Positions 49,528-57,977 of a DNA stretch of 64,000 nucleotides are shown in pieces. A model generated the notes under the pieces. The model made no database searches, was not told the origin of the DNA, and saw nothing but the letters and a program-made list of their open reading frames with translations. This DNA comes from Deltaproteobacteria bacterium (GTDB lineage: Bacteria; Desulfobacterota; GWC2-55-46): assembly GCA_016219015.1 (NCBI GenBank), contig JACRCL010000026.1, positions 1-64,000 on the forward strand. The letters are read 5' to 3'. The stretch's first letter is position 1, and every line of letters begins with the position of its first letter. A program made the position numbers and the translations under genes.

Positions 49528-50331
49528 TTACATGTACCCGAGCGAGCGGAGCTTCTGCATGGTGTAGGCGTCTTCCTTGTCCTGCGCCCTGCCCGCGCGT
49601 TCGGATGTGTGCGTCGTTTCAAGCTCGTGGATTATCTCGTCTATGTTAGAGGCCTTCGATTCGACCGGGCCGCAGCACGGGAGGCACCCGATCGACCTGA
49701 ACCTCTTGCCTTCCTTGCTGAAGTAAAGCTCCGAGATGGGGATGTTCTCCCTCCTTATGTAGTTCCAGATGTCGAGCTCGGTCATGTGGAGGATGGGGTG
49801 TATCCTGAAGTGGTTGTCCTCCTCGGCGGTCGATTTGTACTGGTCCCAGAGCTCGGCGGGCTGGTCCTCGTAGTTCCATTTGAAGTTCCCGTCCCTCGGG
49901 GAGAATACCCTCTCCTTCGCCCTTATGCCGTGCTCGTCCCTCCTGATGCCAAGCAGGAGCGCCTTGAACCCGTTCTTCTCTATGACCTGCTTCAATGCGT
50001 TCGTCTTCAGCTCGTTGCAGCAGTCGAGCTTCGAGCCTTTCTTCGGGCCCATGCCCGCGGCGACCTGCCCTTCGTTCCTGCCCACGATGAGGTCGAGCCC
50101 CCACTTCTTGGCGTACTCGTCCCTGAACCTGTACATCTCCGGGAACTTGTAGGTCGTGTCTATGTGGATGACCGGGAACGGGACCTTGCCGAAGAAGGCC
50201 TTCCGCACGAGCCAGAGCAGGGTCGTGGAGTCCTTTCCCACGGACCAGAGCATGGCGATGTTCCGGAACCTGTAGTACGCCTCCCGTATGATGAATATGC
50301 TTTTGTTCTCGAGTATCGAGAGATGGTCCAT
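49528..50331 (-). CDS. cysD: sulfate adenylyltransferase subunit 2, CysD
   Basis: A 267-residue catalytic subunit of ATP sulfurylase. The PP-loop is SVGKDST (30-36), followed by [52 protein letters not shown] and the C-terminal [13 protein letters not shown]. The enzyme activates sulfate to APS. No APS kinase, APS reductase or sulfite reductase gene is within the window, so APS use must be encoded elsewhere. It lies 10 bases after the AlkP-superfamily gene in the same transcript. Confidence 0.95.
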   Translation of the reverse strand: MDHLSILENKSIFIIREAYYRFRNIAMLWSVGKDSTTLLWLVRKAFFGKVPFPVIHIDTTYKFPEMYRFRDEYAKKWGLDLIVGRNEGQVAAGMGPKKGSKLDCCNELKTNALKQVIEKNGFKALLLGIRRDEHGIRAKERVFSPRDGNFKWNYEDQPAELWDQYKSTAEEDNHFRIHPILHMTELDIWNYIRRENIPISELYFSKEGKRFRSIGCLPCCGPVESKASNIDEIIHELETTHTSERAGRAQDKEDAYTMQKLRSLGYM

Positions 50332-50341
50332 AATGCCTCCT

Positions 50342-51691
50342 TTAAGCCTCCCTGTAATTGGAAAGTATTATTTCCGCCAGTGATTCTATATGCAGCCGCC
50401 CGGGCGCGCCGATGGAGCCGGGCAGCAGGCAATGGGCGTCGTGCCTGGTGTGCATGCCCCTGAAATGGCTGTTGCCGAAGACGTCCTGCCTCTTCATGTT
50501 CCCCTTGAGGTCGAACCCGTCGTGGGCGAGGCAGACGAGGTCCGGGCCTTTGATCGCGGCCGGGCCGCTGTAAAGCTCGCTCTTCTCGAATATGCTCTTT
50601 ACTACGGGCCTTCCGTCGCGGGTCAGGGAGCCGAGGGCCTCTTTTATCTCGGCAACGGCCTTTTCCCTCCCGGAATCTTTTACCGCCCCGAAGGGGTACT
50701 TGCCCTCGAGGTTTATGTATATCCGCGCCGGGTCCATGGCAAAGGCGCGCGTGCCGGAGTCTATCTGCTCGAAGTACTCGCGCGAGCCGTTGACGTTCAG
50801 GAACCCGCTCTCCCGCAGGAAGTTGTTTATGTAGACCTCCTTGTCGATAACCGTGAAGCCGTGGTCCGACATGGTCATAAAGAGGCCCTTGCCGCCTGTA
50901 GCCTCCATGAAGCGGTTGAAGAGCCTGCCTATCACCTCATCGGCTTTTTTATAGAAAAGCATGAATTTTTCGTGGAACCGGTTGCCGGGGTCGAGGGCCG
51001 CGTCAAAGAAGAAGTGATGGAGCCTGTCTGTCTCGGTTATCACCCCGATAAAGAGGTCCCAACTTTCGCTTTCGAGGAAATGCATGTAGGCCTCGGCCCT
51101 TCTATCGAGCGAGAGAAAGACCTCGTCGAAGAACGCCTCGGGGGCGCTTGCGGCCTTTGCCGCGTCCACGTCCGGCATATACCCCACGGACTTGAGATAA
51201 TCGTAGGCCGATTCGGGGTAAGTCCCCTTCCGCAGGTCCGGGCAGACAAAGCCCGCCGTGAGTATGCCGTTCATGGCAGGGGCCGGGAAGGTCTGCGGGA
51301 TGTTGAGGACGATAGACCTGAACCCGCCGGGGACCTTGCCGTTGAACTTATCATAAAGGCTCGAAGACCTGTTGTTTACAGTGTTGCCGAGGATGTCCCA
51401 GACCGGGGGCGCCTGGACGTCGTTCAAGTTCGGGAATGCCATCTTGTAGGTGTTCGGGCGAAGCTCCATGAAGCCGAATATCCCGTGCTCGCCCGGGTTT
51501 ACGCCTGTCATGAAAGAGGTCCACGAGGTGGAGGATACGTCCGGGATGGACGCGTCCATCTGCCTCAGGCTGTAGCCCTGGGAAAGTATCTCCTTCAGGT
51601 TCGGCAGTATGCCTTTTTCGAGGTAATCGTTCAAGAGCGTGCATGGGACCCCGTCGAGCCCTATGACAAGCGTCTTTTTTGATGCGTCCAT
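50342..51691 (-). CDS. alkaline phosphatase superfamily hydrolase (type I phosphodiesterase-like)
   Basis: A 449-residue metal-dependent hydrolase with the nucleotide pyrophosphatase/phosphodiesterase layout. The first metal Asp is Asp13 (IGLDGVPC). The nucleophile region is VSSTSWTSFMTGVNPGEHG (about 52-70). The second metal pair is TMSDHGF, and a late His lies in GMHTRHDAHCLL. There is no signal peptide, so it is cytoplasmic, unlike typical secreted phosphodiesterases. Encoded directly upstream of cysD and cysN, it could act on a sulfate or phosphate ester or nucleotide linked to sulfate activation. The substrate is not known. Confidence 0.82.
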   Translation of the reverse strand: MDASKKTLVIGLDGVPCTLLNDYLEKGILPNLKEILSQGYSLRQMDASIPDVSSTSWTSFMTGVNPGEHGIFGFMELRPNTYKMAFPNLNDVQAPPVWDILGNTVNNRSSSLYDKFNGKVPGGFRSIVLNIPQTFPAPAMNGILTAGFVCPDLRKGTYPESAYDYLKSVGYMPDVDAAKAASAPEAFFDEVFLSLDRRAEAYMHFLESESWDLFIGVITETDRLHHFFFDAALDPGNRFHEKFMLFYKKADEVIGRLFNRFMEATGGKGLFMTMSDHGFTVIDKEVYINNFLRESGFLNVNGSREYFEQIDSGTRAFAMDPARIYINLEGKYPFGAVKDSGREKAVAEIKEALGSLTRDGRPVVKSIFEKSELYSGPAAIKGPDLVCLAHDGFDLKGNMKRQDVFGNSHFRGMHTRHDAHCLLPGSIGAPGRLHIESLAEIILSNYREA

Positions 51692-51696
51692 GTTGT

Positions 51697-53901
51697 CTAA
51701 TGCTCCTTTTCGATATCGCAGAGAAGCCCTCTAAGCTGATACGAGCCGAAAGCCGGGTCATAAGGGGGCGCGTTGTCAGTAAGGACGTTAGCGTTCGATT
51801 CCCATACCCCGTAATCGGGCCCTTTCCTCTCCGGGAACCACCACCCGTGCTCCACGGCTACGACGTCCGGGTGTATATCCTCAGTAACAAGAGCCCTCAT
51901 CCTTATGGAGCCGCGGGGGGACGAAACCCTTACCCAGTCGCCGCTCCCTATCCCGCGCTGTCCCGCCACCTTCGGGTGCATCTCGACTAAAGGGTCGGGA
52001 TGGAGCTTCCTCAGGGACTCTATCTGGCGGTGCTCGCTGTGGAAGAACTCAAGCCTCCTGCTCCCGGTTATGAGTATGTAAGGGTAATCCCTCGCCACAT
52101 CCGGAGAGGCCGCCGGGCTTTCGGGCGGCTCCTTGAACGTCGGCAGCGCGCCGTAGCCCATGCGCTCAAGCGATTTGCAATACAATTCCACTTTCCTCGA
52201 AGGCGTCCTGAAGCCGTGCCTCTCGTATCTTCCGTACTCGTGGGCCGGGAACTCAAAGGCCCTCTTTTTCAACTCGTCAAAAGTAATCCCGAGGGGCTCG
52301 AGCTGGCAGTTCATGACATGGGTGAGGTCCTCCGAAGCCCCCGGCAGGCCGAGCCTCTTCGAGAGCTCGTCCATTATCCACTCGTCCTGCCTGCACTCCC
52401 CTGTCTGGGTTATCTTCTGCTGGGCCATGACCATGTTCTCGACTACCAGCGGATAGCCTATCACCTGATCGACCTCTGTCCAGAACGCGGCCGGCAGGAC
52501 GTAGTCGGCCATGGCCGCGGTAGGGGTCATGAAGAGGTCGGTCACCACAAGGAGATCGAGGCGTTTAAGGCTCTCGAAGACCTCCCTTGAGTTCGCCACG
52601 CTCGTAAGAGTGTTGTTCCCGAACACAAGGAGCGCCCTTATCCTGTAAGGCTCGCCCGTCCTCATCGCCTTGAAGAGCGCCGGGATGTGCGCCGAAGGCA
52701 TGAAGGCGCGCCACCCGCCGAGCAGTTTATAGGTATCCCCCCCGAGCCTTTTCCTGGCCGCGCCTTCGGGGAGCTTGTCTTTCAAAGTCGGGTAGCTCTT
52801 TATAATGTTCATCCCGAGTATGTCGCCGCCCGGGACGTCGATGTTCCCGGTTATGGCCCGGAGTACCGCTATGGCCCTCACCGTCTGGAGCGAGTTGTGG
52901 TTCTGCTCTATGCCGAGACCCCATTCGAGTATCGCGGGCTTGTTGAGGGCGTACTTCCTCGCGGCCTCTATTATCTTCGACGCGGGGACCGTCGTTATCC
53001 CCTCGGCCCACTCAGGGGTAAACCCCTCTACGTGTTTCTTCAATTCCTCGAACCCGAAAGTCCACCTCTCCACGAACTCCCTGTCGTAGATGGCCTCGCT
53101 TATGATGACGTTTATCATCGCGAGGGCGAGCGCCGCGTCCGTGCCCGGCCTTACGGCAAGCCAGAGGCCGCACCGTTTAGCGGTCTCCGTCCTCCTCGGG
53201 TCCACGGCAATGGAGGCGCACCCGTCGTCGAGCGCCCTTTTTACCGAGACCGCAAGCTCGCCGTCGGGGCCTGTAATAAGCGGGTTATGCCCCCAGAAGA
53301 GTATGCATTTGGGCCGGACCGCGCCGTAGTAATCCCCTACTACGAACCCGCCGTAAGTCAGGTTGCTTACGGTTATCCTCGGTATGAAGCACTGCGCGAG
53401 GCCCGGCTCATACCAGTTGGGCGTGCCGAGGGCGTTCGCGAACCTTACGACGTGCATGTAGTGGTGCCTGCCCGTGCCCTGCCCGAGGGCGATGGACTCC
53501 GGGCCGGATTCAATCCTGAGCTTATCGAGCCTCTCGGCTATCTCCCCGAGGGCCGTCTCCCAGCTTATCTCCTCCCACTCGCCCTCGCCCCTGCCTTTTT
53601 TGCGCTTAAGCGGCTTTTTGAGCCTGTCCGGGTGGTTGGCTATCTCCGGCGAGAATACGCCCTTTACGCACATCCACCCTTTGCTCATGGGAGAGGCCGG
53701 GTCCCCCTTTACCTTCACGACACGGCCGTCCTTTACATGGACATATACCCCGCACCCGCCGTGGCAGACCCTGCAGACGCTTCTGTAAACCTGTTCGCTT
53801 CCCGTCAAAGACCGCTCCATCCTGTATGTAATCCTCTTAGGGACTTTTTTCCTGCCAAGAGGAAGATATATCCCGGCAGTTTTATCCCCGAAAAGCCTCA
53901 T
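51697..53901 (-). CDS. molybdopterin-dependent oxidoreductase, DMSO-reductase family
   Basis: A 734-residue catalytic subunit. The N-terminal [4Fe-4S] site is Cys43, Cys46, Cys50 and Cys78 (SVCRVCHGGCG ... GWMCVKG). The molybdenum ligand is probably Cys171 in GLAQCFIPR. Cofactor-binding features include GHNPLITGPDGE, VDPRRTETAKRCGLWL and the C-terminal barrel PLVEMHPKVAGQRGIGSGDW and GSYQLRGLLCDIEKEH. No twin-arginine signal is seen, so it works in the cytoplasm. No electron-transfer or membrane subunit is adjacent. The substrate is undetermined; formate, nitrate, sulfur compounds or a hydration reaction are all possible. First gene of the run leading to cysDN. Confidence 0.88.
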   Translation of the reverse strand: MRLFGDKTAGIYLPLGRKKVPKRITYRMERSLTGSEQVYRSVCRVCHGGCGVYVHVKDGRVVKVKGDPASPMSKGWMCVKGVFSPEIANHPDRLKKPLKRKKGRGEGEWEEISWETALGEIAERLDKLRIESGPESIALGQGTGRHHYMHVVRFANALGTPNWYEPGLAQCFIPRITVSNLTYGGFVVGDYYGAVRPKCILFWGHNPLITGPDGELAVSVKRALDDGCASIAVDPRRTETAKRCGLWLAVRPGTDAALALAMINVIISEAIYDREFVERWTFGFEELKKHVEGFTPEWAEGITTVPASKIIEAARKYALNKPAILEWGLGIEQNHNSLQTVRAIAVLRAITGNIDVPGGDILGMNIIKSYPTLKDKLPEGAARKRLGGDTYKLLGGWRAFMPSAHIPALFKAMRTGEPYRIRALLVFGNNTLTSVANSREVFESLKRLDLLVVTDLFMTPTAAMADYVLPAAFWTEVDQVIGYPLVVENMVMAQQKITQTGECRQDEWIMDELSKRLGLPGASEDLTHVMNCQLEPLGITFDELKKRAFEFPAHEYGRYERHGFRTPSRKVELYCKSLERMGYGALPTFKEPPESPAASPDVARDYPYILITGSRRLEFFHSEHRQIESLRKLHPDPLVEMHPKVAGQRGIGSGDWVRVSSPRGSIRMRALVTEDIHPDVVAVEHGWWFPERKGPDYGVWESNANVLTDNAPPYDPAFGSYQLRGLLCDIEKEH

Positions 53902-54037
53902 CCCTTAAAAAAACCAATTAAATCAATAACTTTATTACTGGCACACCGATTGCATTTACCTCAAGACATCTGGAAAGGCCCTTAGTAATATAAAACATCG
54001 GGCCTTTTAATTCAAACCCTTTAAAGGAGGCAGAGAC

Positions 54038-54283
54038 ATGAGCGTAATCGGCTTCATAAGGAACCATTGGGTTCCAACCCCGCAACAGATGAACCAGTCA
54101 TCGGCAAGGGTCATCAAAAATTCCGATTCAGATGGCGACAAGCTTTTGACCCAGTCCGAGCTCGGCATCAGGCCCGAAAACTTCTCGAAGGTCGATAAGA
54201 ACAACGACCAGCTCGCGGACGTCAAGGAGCTTAACGCCTACACGCCGTTCAGGCAGATATTCAAGGAGGTGAAGGGCTCATAG
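54038..54283 (+). CDS. small EF-hand calcium-binding protein
   Basis: An 81-residue protein with two canonical 12-residue EF-hand loops: Asp30-x-Asp32-x-Asp34...Glu41 (DSDGDKLLTQSE) and Asp53-x-Asn55-x-Asp57...Glu64 (DKNNDQLADVKE). There is no signal peptide, so it should be cytoplasmic. It has an excellent AAAGGAGG ribosome site. The loop spacing (23 residues) suits a single paired EF-hand domain. The function may be calcium buffering or sensing; the partner is unknown. It stands alone, divergent from the molybdopterin gene. Confidence 0.82.
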   Translation: MSVIGFIRNHWVPTPQQMNQSSARVIKNSDSDGDKLLTQSELGIRPENFSKVDKNNDQLADVKELNAYTPFRQIFKEVKGS

Positions 54284-54293
54284 CCCTTCACCT

Positions 54294-55463
54294 TCACGGC
54301 GTCTTTTCCTCCGTCAGGATCAATACCTCTTTGGCCTTGGCCTGAACAGGGTAGGTATGCATGACCGGTCCGTCAAAGAGGATTTTTATGCTCTGGCCTG
54401 CCTTCAGGTCGTCGAACCCGGCCCCGGCCTTCGCTTCCCTGCCCTTGAAGATGCGGGTCGCAGCGGTGACCCTTACCGAGGCCCTGCGGAAGCCGGGGTC
54501 CGCCCCGGTTATGTCCATGAGGAACGTCCCGACGATACCTTCTCCCCCGTCTTTCGACACCGCAGTTATCTTCCCCTCGAAATAATCTTCCTTTTTCACC
54601 CCGGACGCTTTTTCCGCCTCGTCGCTTTGAAAGCTTACCTTGTATTTCGAGAACAACCCGGCCTCGGCGGCCTCGAACCCGGCCTTTTCCTTCTCCTGCT
54701 TTAGCAACCCGATAATATCCGCCTTCGCTTCCGCGTATCCGAGGTCCCTTTCAGGGGACCTCTGCTCGACCTTGAAGACCACGAAGCCGTCGCGGACCCT
54801 GAGCACGGGGCTAACGTCCCCGTCCTTCAGGGCGAATACCGACTCTTCTATCTCAGGCACAAGCCTTCCGCGCGAGAATTGATCGACGCTTCCGGTCATA
54901 TTGTCCTGAGAGAGGTTGGACAGGTCCTCCCCCTTCAAAAGCCTTTCGCGCGCATCTTTTGCCTTCGCCTCCTCTTTTTCCAATGCTTGCGGAGACGCCT
55001 CCGGGGCGACCCTTACGAGGACCGACTGCGTTTTCATCCTCTCCGGGACCTTGAGCTCATCCCGGTGCTCCCCGTAGTATTTCTTCGCCTCGTCCTCGGA
55101 GACGTTCACCTTCGAAAGGATGTGCTTTACGTACTCGGCCGCGAGCAGGGACTTTGTGAGCTCGGCTATCCGCGCCCGGAACTCTTTGTCCGTGTGCAGC
55201 CCGAGGGCGCGGGCCTCCTGCGAGAAGACCTCTATCCTTACCATTTCCTTTAACAGCTCTTCCCTGCCGCCCTCCTTGCTGAATACGTCCCTGTAGCCCT
55301 CGGGCAGGTTTTGAAGCCTCCTGTCGACGTCCGCGGAGGTGACCGCGTGAGAGCCTATTGTCGCCATCACGCCCTTTTCAGCGGCGAAGGCCGCGCCGGG
55401 CGAAAATATGCGCAGGATAATCGCCGCCAGGATGACCGGGAAGAGCCGTTTTACCTGTACCAT
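54294..55463 (-). CDS. periplasmic parvulin-type peptidyl-prolyl isomerase, SurA/PrsA-like
   Basis: A 389-residue exported chaperone. The signal peptide is LFPVILAAIILRIFSPGAAFA. The SurA-N-like helical domain (about 30-160) contains IGSHAVTSADVDRRLQNLPE. The parvulin domain (about 170-260) contains MKTQSVLVRVAPEASPQALE, DQFSRGRLVPEIEESVFALK and VLRVRDGFVVFKVEQ. From 290 on a beta-rich domain (DYFEGKITAVSKDGGEGIVG) is extra and not typical of SurA. The ATG at 55463 follows GAGG; codons upstream to 55559 are repeat sequence. It assists folding of exported or outer-membrane proteins. Confidence 0.83.
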   Translation of the reverse strand: MVQVKRLFPVILAAIILRIFSPGAAFAAEKGVMATIGSHAVTSADVDRRLQNLPEGYRDVFSKEGGREELLKEMVRIEVFSQEARALGLHTDKEFRARIAELTKSLLAAEYVKHILSKVNVSEDEAKKYYGEHRDELKVPERMKTQSVLVRVAPEASPQALEKEEAKAKDARERLLKGEDLSNLSQDNMTGSVDQFSRGRLVPEIEESVFALKDGDVSPVLRVRDGFVVFKVEQRSPERDLGYAEAKADIIGLLKQEKEKAGFEAAEAGLFSKYKVSFQSDEAEKASGVKKEDYFEGKITAVSKDGGEGIVGTFLMDITGADPGFRRASVRVTAATRIFKGREAKAGAGFDDLKAGQSIKILFDGPVMHTYPVQAKAKEVLILTEEKTP

Positions 55464-55474
55464 CTTTACCTCGT

Positions 55475-55591
55475 TGAAGATCCCCGCAGCTTTTCTGCGG
55501 GGAATCTTCGACACATACGGAAGATTAGATTTCGATTCGCTCGCTAAACCCCGCTGCAAGCAGCGGGGTTTGCGCTCGCTGTGTGTGTTCA
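55475..55591. repeat. paired-hairpin dispersed repeat (full copy)
   Basis: Hairpins CCCCGCAG/CTGCGGGG (with TTTT inserted in the loop) and CCCCGCTGC/GCAGCGGGG, ending GTGTGTGTTCA. It lies directly upstream of the isomerase gene's ribosome site, so it forms most of the 5' leader. It also provides an in-frame false N-terminal extension of 32 codons. Confidence 0.9.
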
Positions 55592-55611
55592 GGTTTTTAA
55601 TGCGTATCGCG

Positions 55612-55653
55612 CCTCAAGAAAGCGCATGGGAGGCGCCACGGCCTCCCATGCGC
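55612..55653 (-). terminator. terminator of the protease gene
   Basis: Stem GCGCATGGGAGGC (55622-55634) and GCCTCCCATGCGC (55641-55653). On the minus strand it is followed by TTTCTTGAGG. It lies 17 bases after the protease stop. Confidence 0.8.
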
Positions 55654-55669
55654 GCAAAAAGTTCACGCC

Positions 55670-56719
55670 CTACTTCAATACGGCCTGGTCTTTCAGGTTC
55701 TTTACCGAGGTATCGAAATACGGCGAGAAGAGCTCGTTTGGCTGGACCGTATAGATGTAGCTGTTGACCCCGTTTATGTAGTTGTTGGCCCCTCCCGATG
55801 TCGTGCCGGGGACGAAGGAGAGTATCCTCGGCCCTCCGCTGCATCCGCCTGTCTGGGTGGTGCCTATGCCGACCGTATAGGGCGAGCAGCCGGGGTTGTC
55901 GCTCCTGCTGTAGGACGCCTGTGTTTCAGTAAGCCACATGCCGTTATAAGGCGCCTCGGCCGGGTAGCCGAACATGTTCCAGTGCTGGACGACGCTGTAG
56001 TTCCACGCGAACCCGAGCCAGCCGACCGTATTCGCCAGGGTCACCCCGTTAATGTCCGATACGGCCGCGTAGCCCACGTCCCTGCAGAAACTCCCGAGGG
56101 TGTGCCATGACGAGAAGGACCCGAGCGTAAAGGCCGACCATGTGCCGTAAGGCGCGCTGCCGTTCTGATAAGCCGGCACGAAGGTCCAGTTCCTGTTCCA
56201 GGAGCCCGCCCCGTTCGATACGCAGTGGCCCGCGGTAAATACCGCCCTGTTGCCCACGGCCGCGCCCGAGCAGGAGTAGTTGAAGGGCCCCTGCGAGAAG
56301 AACACCCTGCCGACGGTCGAATACGGGTAAGATGTATACAGGCTGGTCAGGACGTAAAAAGTCGTATGGGGAGGCGGGTACGCGTACCCGGTCGGCTGAA
56401 CCGCCCCGGATATGGCCGCGGCTATCGTCTCGTTGCCCGATGCGAGGAAAGACTGCCCTTTTGCGCCGCCCCTGTTGAAGCTCGGGGTTTGCCCGGCGCC
56501 CTGGTCCGGCAGCGTTCCGATCGGCGAAGGCGTCCCGCTGAGCTTTATTAACGGGAAGGCCTTGGCGTTCAGCATCCTTGTCTTTGTCCAGTACGGCGCC
56601 GCGGCGGCGGTTGGCGCGATATCGCCGGAAGTCACGATCTGCTCAGCGTTGGCATTCGCCGAAATCCCGAGCGCTACCATTGTAGACAAAACCGAGTAAG
56701 CGAATAGTCTCTTCAGCAT
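55670..56719 (-). CDS. secreted trypsin-like serine protease (S1B/V8-like)
   Basis: A 349-residue exported protease. The signal peptide (LFAYSVLSTMVALGISANANA) is followed by a pro-region of about 90 residues rich in Ala, Gly and Pro. The catalytic triad is His165 (FTAGHC), Asp214 (FCRDVGYAAV) and Ser294 (TGGCSGGPRI). The pattern matches the glutamyl-endopeptidase/V8 branch rather than HtrA, and no PDZ domain is present. Cysteines at 150, 166, 212, 278 and 293 could form disulfides. It has a good AAAGGACGG ribosome site. It lies upstream of the periplasmic isomerase gene on the same strand, but a terminator separates them. Confidence 0.88.
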   Translation of the reverse strand: MLKRLFAYSVLSTMVALGISANANAEQIVTSGDIAPTAAAAPYWTKTRMLNAKAFPLIKLSGTPSPIGTLPDQGAGQTPSFNRGGAKGQSFLASGNETIAAAISGAVQPTGYAYPPPHTTFYVLTSLYTSYPYSTVGRVFFSQGPFNYSCSGAAVGNRAVFTAGHCVSNGAGSWNRNWTFVPAYQNGSAPYGTWSAFTLGSFSSWHTLGSFCRDVGYAAVSDINGVTLANTVGWLGFAWNYSVVQHWNMFGYPAEAPYNGMWLTETQASYSRSDNPGCSPYTVGIGTTQTGGCSGGPRILSFVPGTTSGGANNYINGVNSYIYTVQPNELFSPYFDTSVKNLKDQAVLK

Positions 56720-56790
56720 GTTAACCGTCCTTTCGTTTTCTTTTGATGGCGTATTTATGGAGCATTTGTTTTATATGCGGACATGGCTTA

Positions 56791-56903
56791 TGAACACGCA
56801 CAGCGAGCGCATTCCCCGCTGCTTGCGGCGGGGTTTAGCGAGCGAATCGAAATTTTTTCCTTTTGTGTCGAAGATTCCCCGCAGCTTGCTGCGGGGAGAT
56901 TCA
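56791..56903. repeat. paired-hairpin dispersed repeat (full copy, reversed)
   Basis: TGAACACGCACAGCGAGCGC, hairpin CCCCGCTGC/GCGGCGGGG, GAGCGAATCGAAATTTTTTC, hairpin CCCCGCAGC/GCTGCGGGG, end GATTCA. Opposite orientation to the copies at 4321, 15500 and 55475. It lies between the glycosyltransferase and protease genes. Confidence 0.9.
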
Positions 56904-56966
56904 ATATCCTTTCGGAAAAATAGCCGGGAAAAGCTCCCCTATCCAAACGAGCCGCTTCCGAAAGCC

Positions 56967-57977
56967 TTATTTCCGTGCTGCAATGAACCTGCCGTCCGCC
57001 CTTGTCATCGTTAAGGCCCCCCGGAGCGCCCCGAGCCCTATCGCCCCCGCCCTCAATAGAAGGAGAAAGGGCATGAATACGCCTATCCCGGGGTCCTTCC
57101 TGAAAGCAAAGATAATTAAAGGGAGCATGACCGCCAGCAATACCGCGCCCTCCGCCGCAAGGAGATAGACGCCTTTGGCAGGGAATATCGCGGCAAAAGG
57201 GAGCGTGCCCGCCAGGATAAAGAGCATCAATATCTCGACCTTGAGGCTCCTGGGCGTATAGGTGTCCTTCATCATCTTATCGGGAAATCTCTTGTATACG
57301 ACCATCCTCCAGAAACCTCTCGAGAACTTGAGGCGCGCGTACCTCCTTACGGAGTCCGGGTGGTTCAGGTGGCAAACTATCGCCCCGGGGGTAAATACCA
57401 TCTTGAGCCCGGCCTTTGACATCCTGTAGGAAAGCTCGGTGTCCTCGTTATTGGCGGCCGGGAAGCTCGTATCAAAGCCGCCCATCCTGAGAAAGACGTC
57501 TTTCCGGAACCCGGCCGAGTACGTGTCCACCATATCTATGGAGGCGGCCTTTTTAAGCATCTCGAACCTCTCCTCGAACTCGACCTGCGAAAAGCGCGCC
57601 ACTATTCCCCTCTGCCCCGTCCTGTAGGCCCCCTTCACGGCCGCCACCCGGGGGTCCGAGAAGGGCTTTAACATCTCGCTCATCCAGTTTGTTTCAGGGA
57701 CGCAGTCGGAGTCGGTAAAGAGGATTATCCCCCCGGCGGCCTCGCCTACGCCCCTGTTCCGCGCCGACGCCGGGCCGCTGTTCGATTGCCTCAGGTATCT
57801 TACAGGGAACTTCTTTACGATATCCCCTGTCCTGTCGGGCGAGCCGTCGTCGACGACGATTATCTCGTACGCCCCCTTCGGGTAGTCCTGGCCGAGCAGG
57901 GCGGTAAGGCACCTCTCGATGGTCTTTTCGGCCCTGTACGCCGGGACTACTACGGAGACGCCAACGCCTTTCAGCAT
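56967..57977 (-). CDS. membrane glycosyltransferase family 2
   Basis: A 336-residue GT-A enzyme. The nucleotide-sugar site is SVVVPAYRAEKTIERCLTAL (from 8) and IIVVDDGSPDRT. The metal-binding DxD is FTDSDCVPE, and the acceptor region is DTYSAGFRKDVFLRMGGFD with the catalytic NNEDTELSYR. The C-terminus has three hydrophobic segments (EILMLFILAGTLPFAAIFPA, YLLAAEGAVLLAVMLPLIIF, FMPFLLLLRAGAIGLGAL), so it is membrane-bound. The sugar and acceptor, probably lipid-linked, are unknown. Its start overlaps the upstream radical SAM gene by 7 bases. Confidence 0.87.
   Translation of the reverse strand: MLKGVGVSVVVPAYRAEKTIERCLTALLGQDYPKGAYEIIVVDDGSPDRTGDIVKKFPVRYLRQSNSGPASARNRGVGEAAGGIILFTDSDCVPETNWMSEMLKPFSDPRVAAVKGAYRTGQRGIVARFSQVEFEERFEMLKKAASIDMVDTYSAGFRKDVFLRMGGFDTSFPAANNEDTELSYRMSKAGLKMVFTPGAIVCHLNHPDSVRRYARLKFSRGFWRMVVYKRFPDKMMKDTYTPRSLKVEILMLFILAGTLPFAAIFPAKGVYLLAAEGAVLLAVMLPLIIFAFRKDPGIGVFMPFLLLLRAGAIGLGALRGALTMTRADGRFIAARK

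Noticed and set aside
50390..51682. Long plus-strand open frame opposite the AlkP-superfamily gene
   Set aside because: It is antisense to a conserved gene; similar shadow frames occur opposite the MFS-fusion gene (8673-9911) and the molybdopterin gene (52687-53985).
54294..55559. Start of the isomerase gene at 55559
   Set aside because: The first 32 codons are paired-hairpin repeat sequence; the signal peptide and ribosome site fix the start at 55463. The same argument applies to the OB-HD gene start at 15536.
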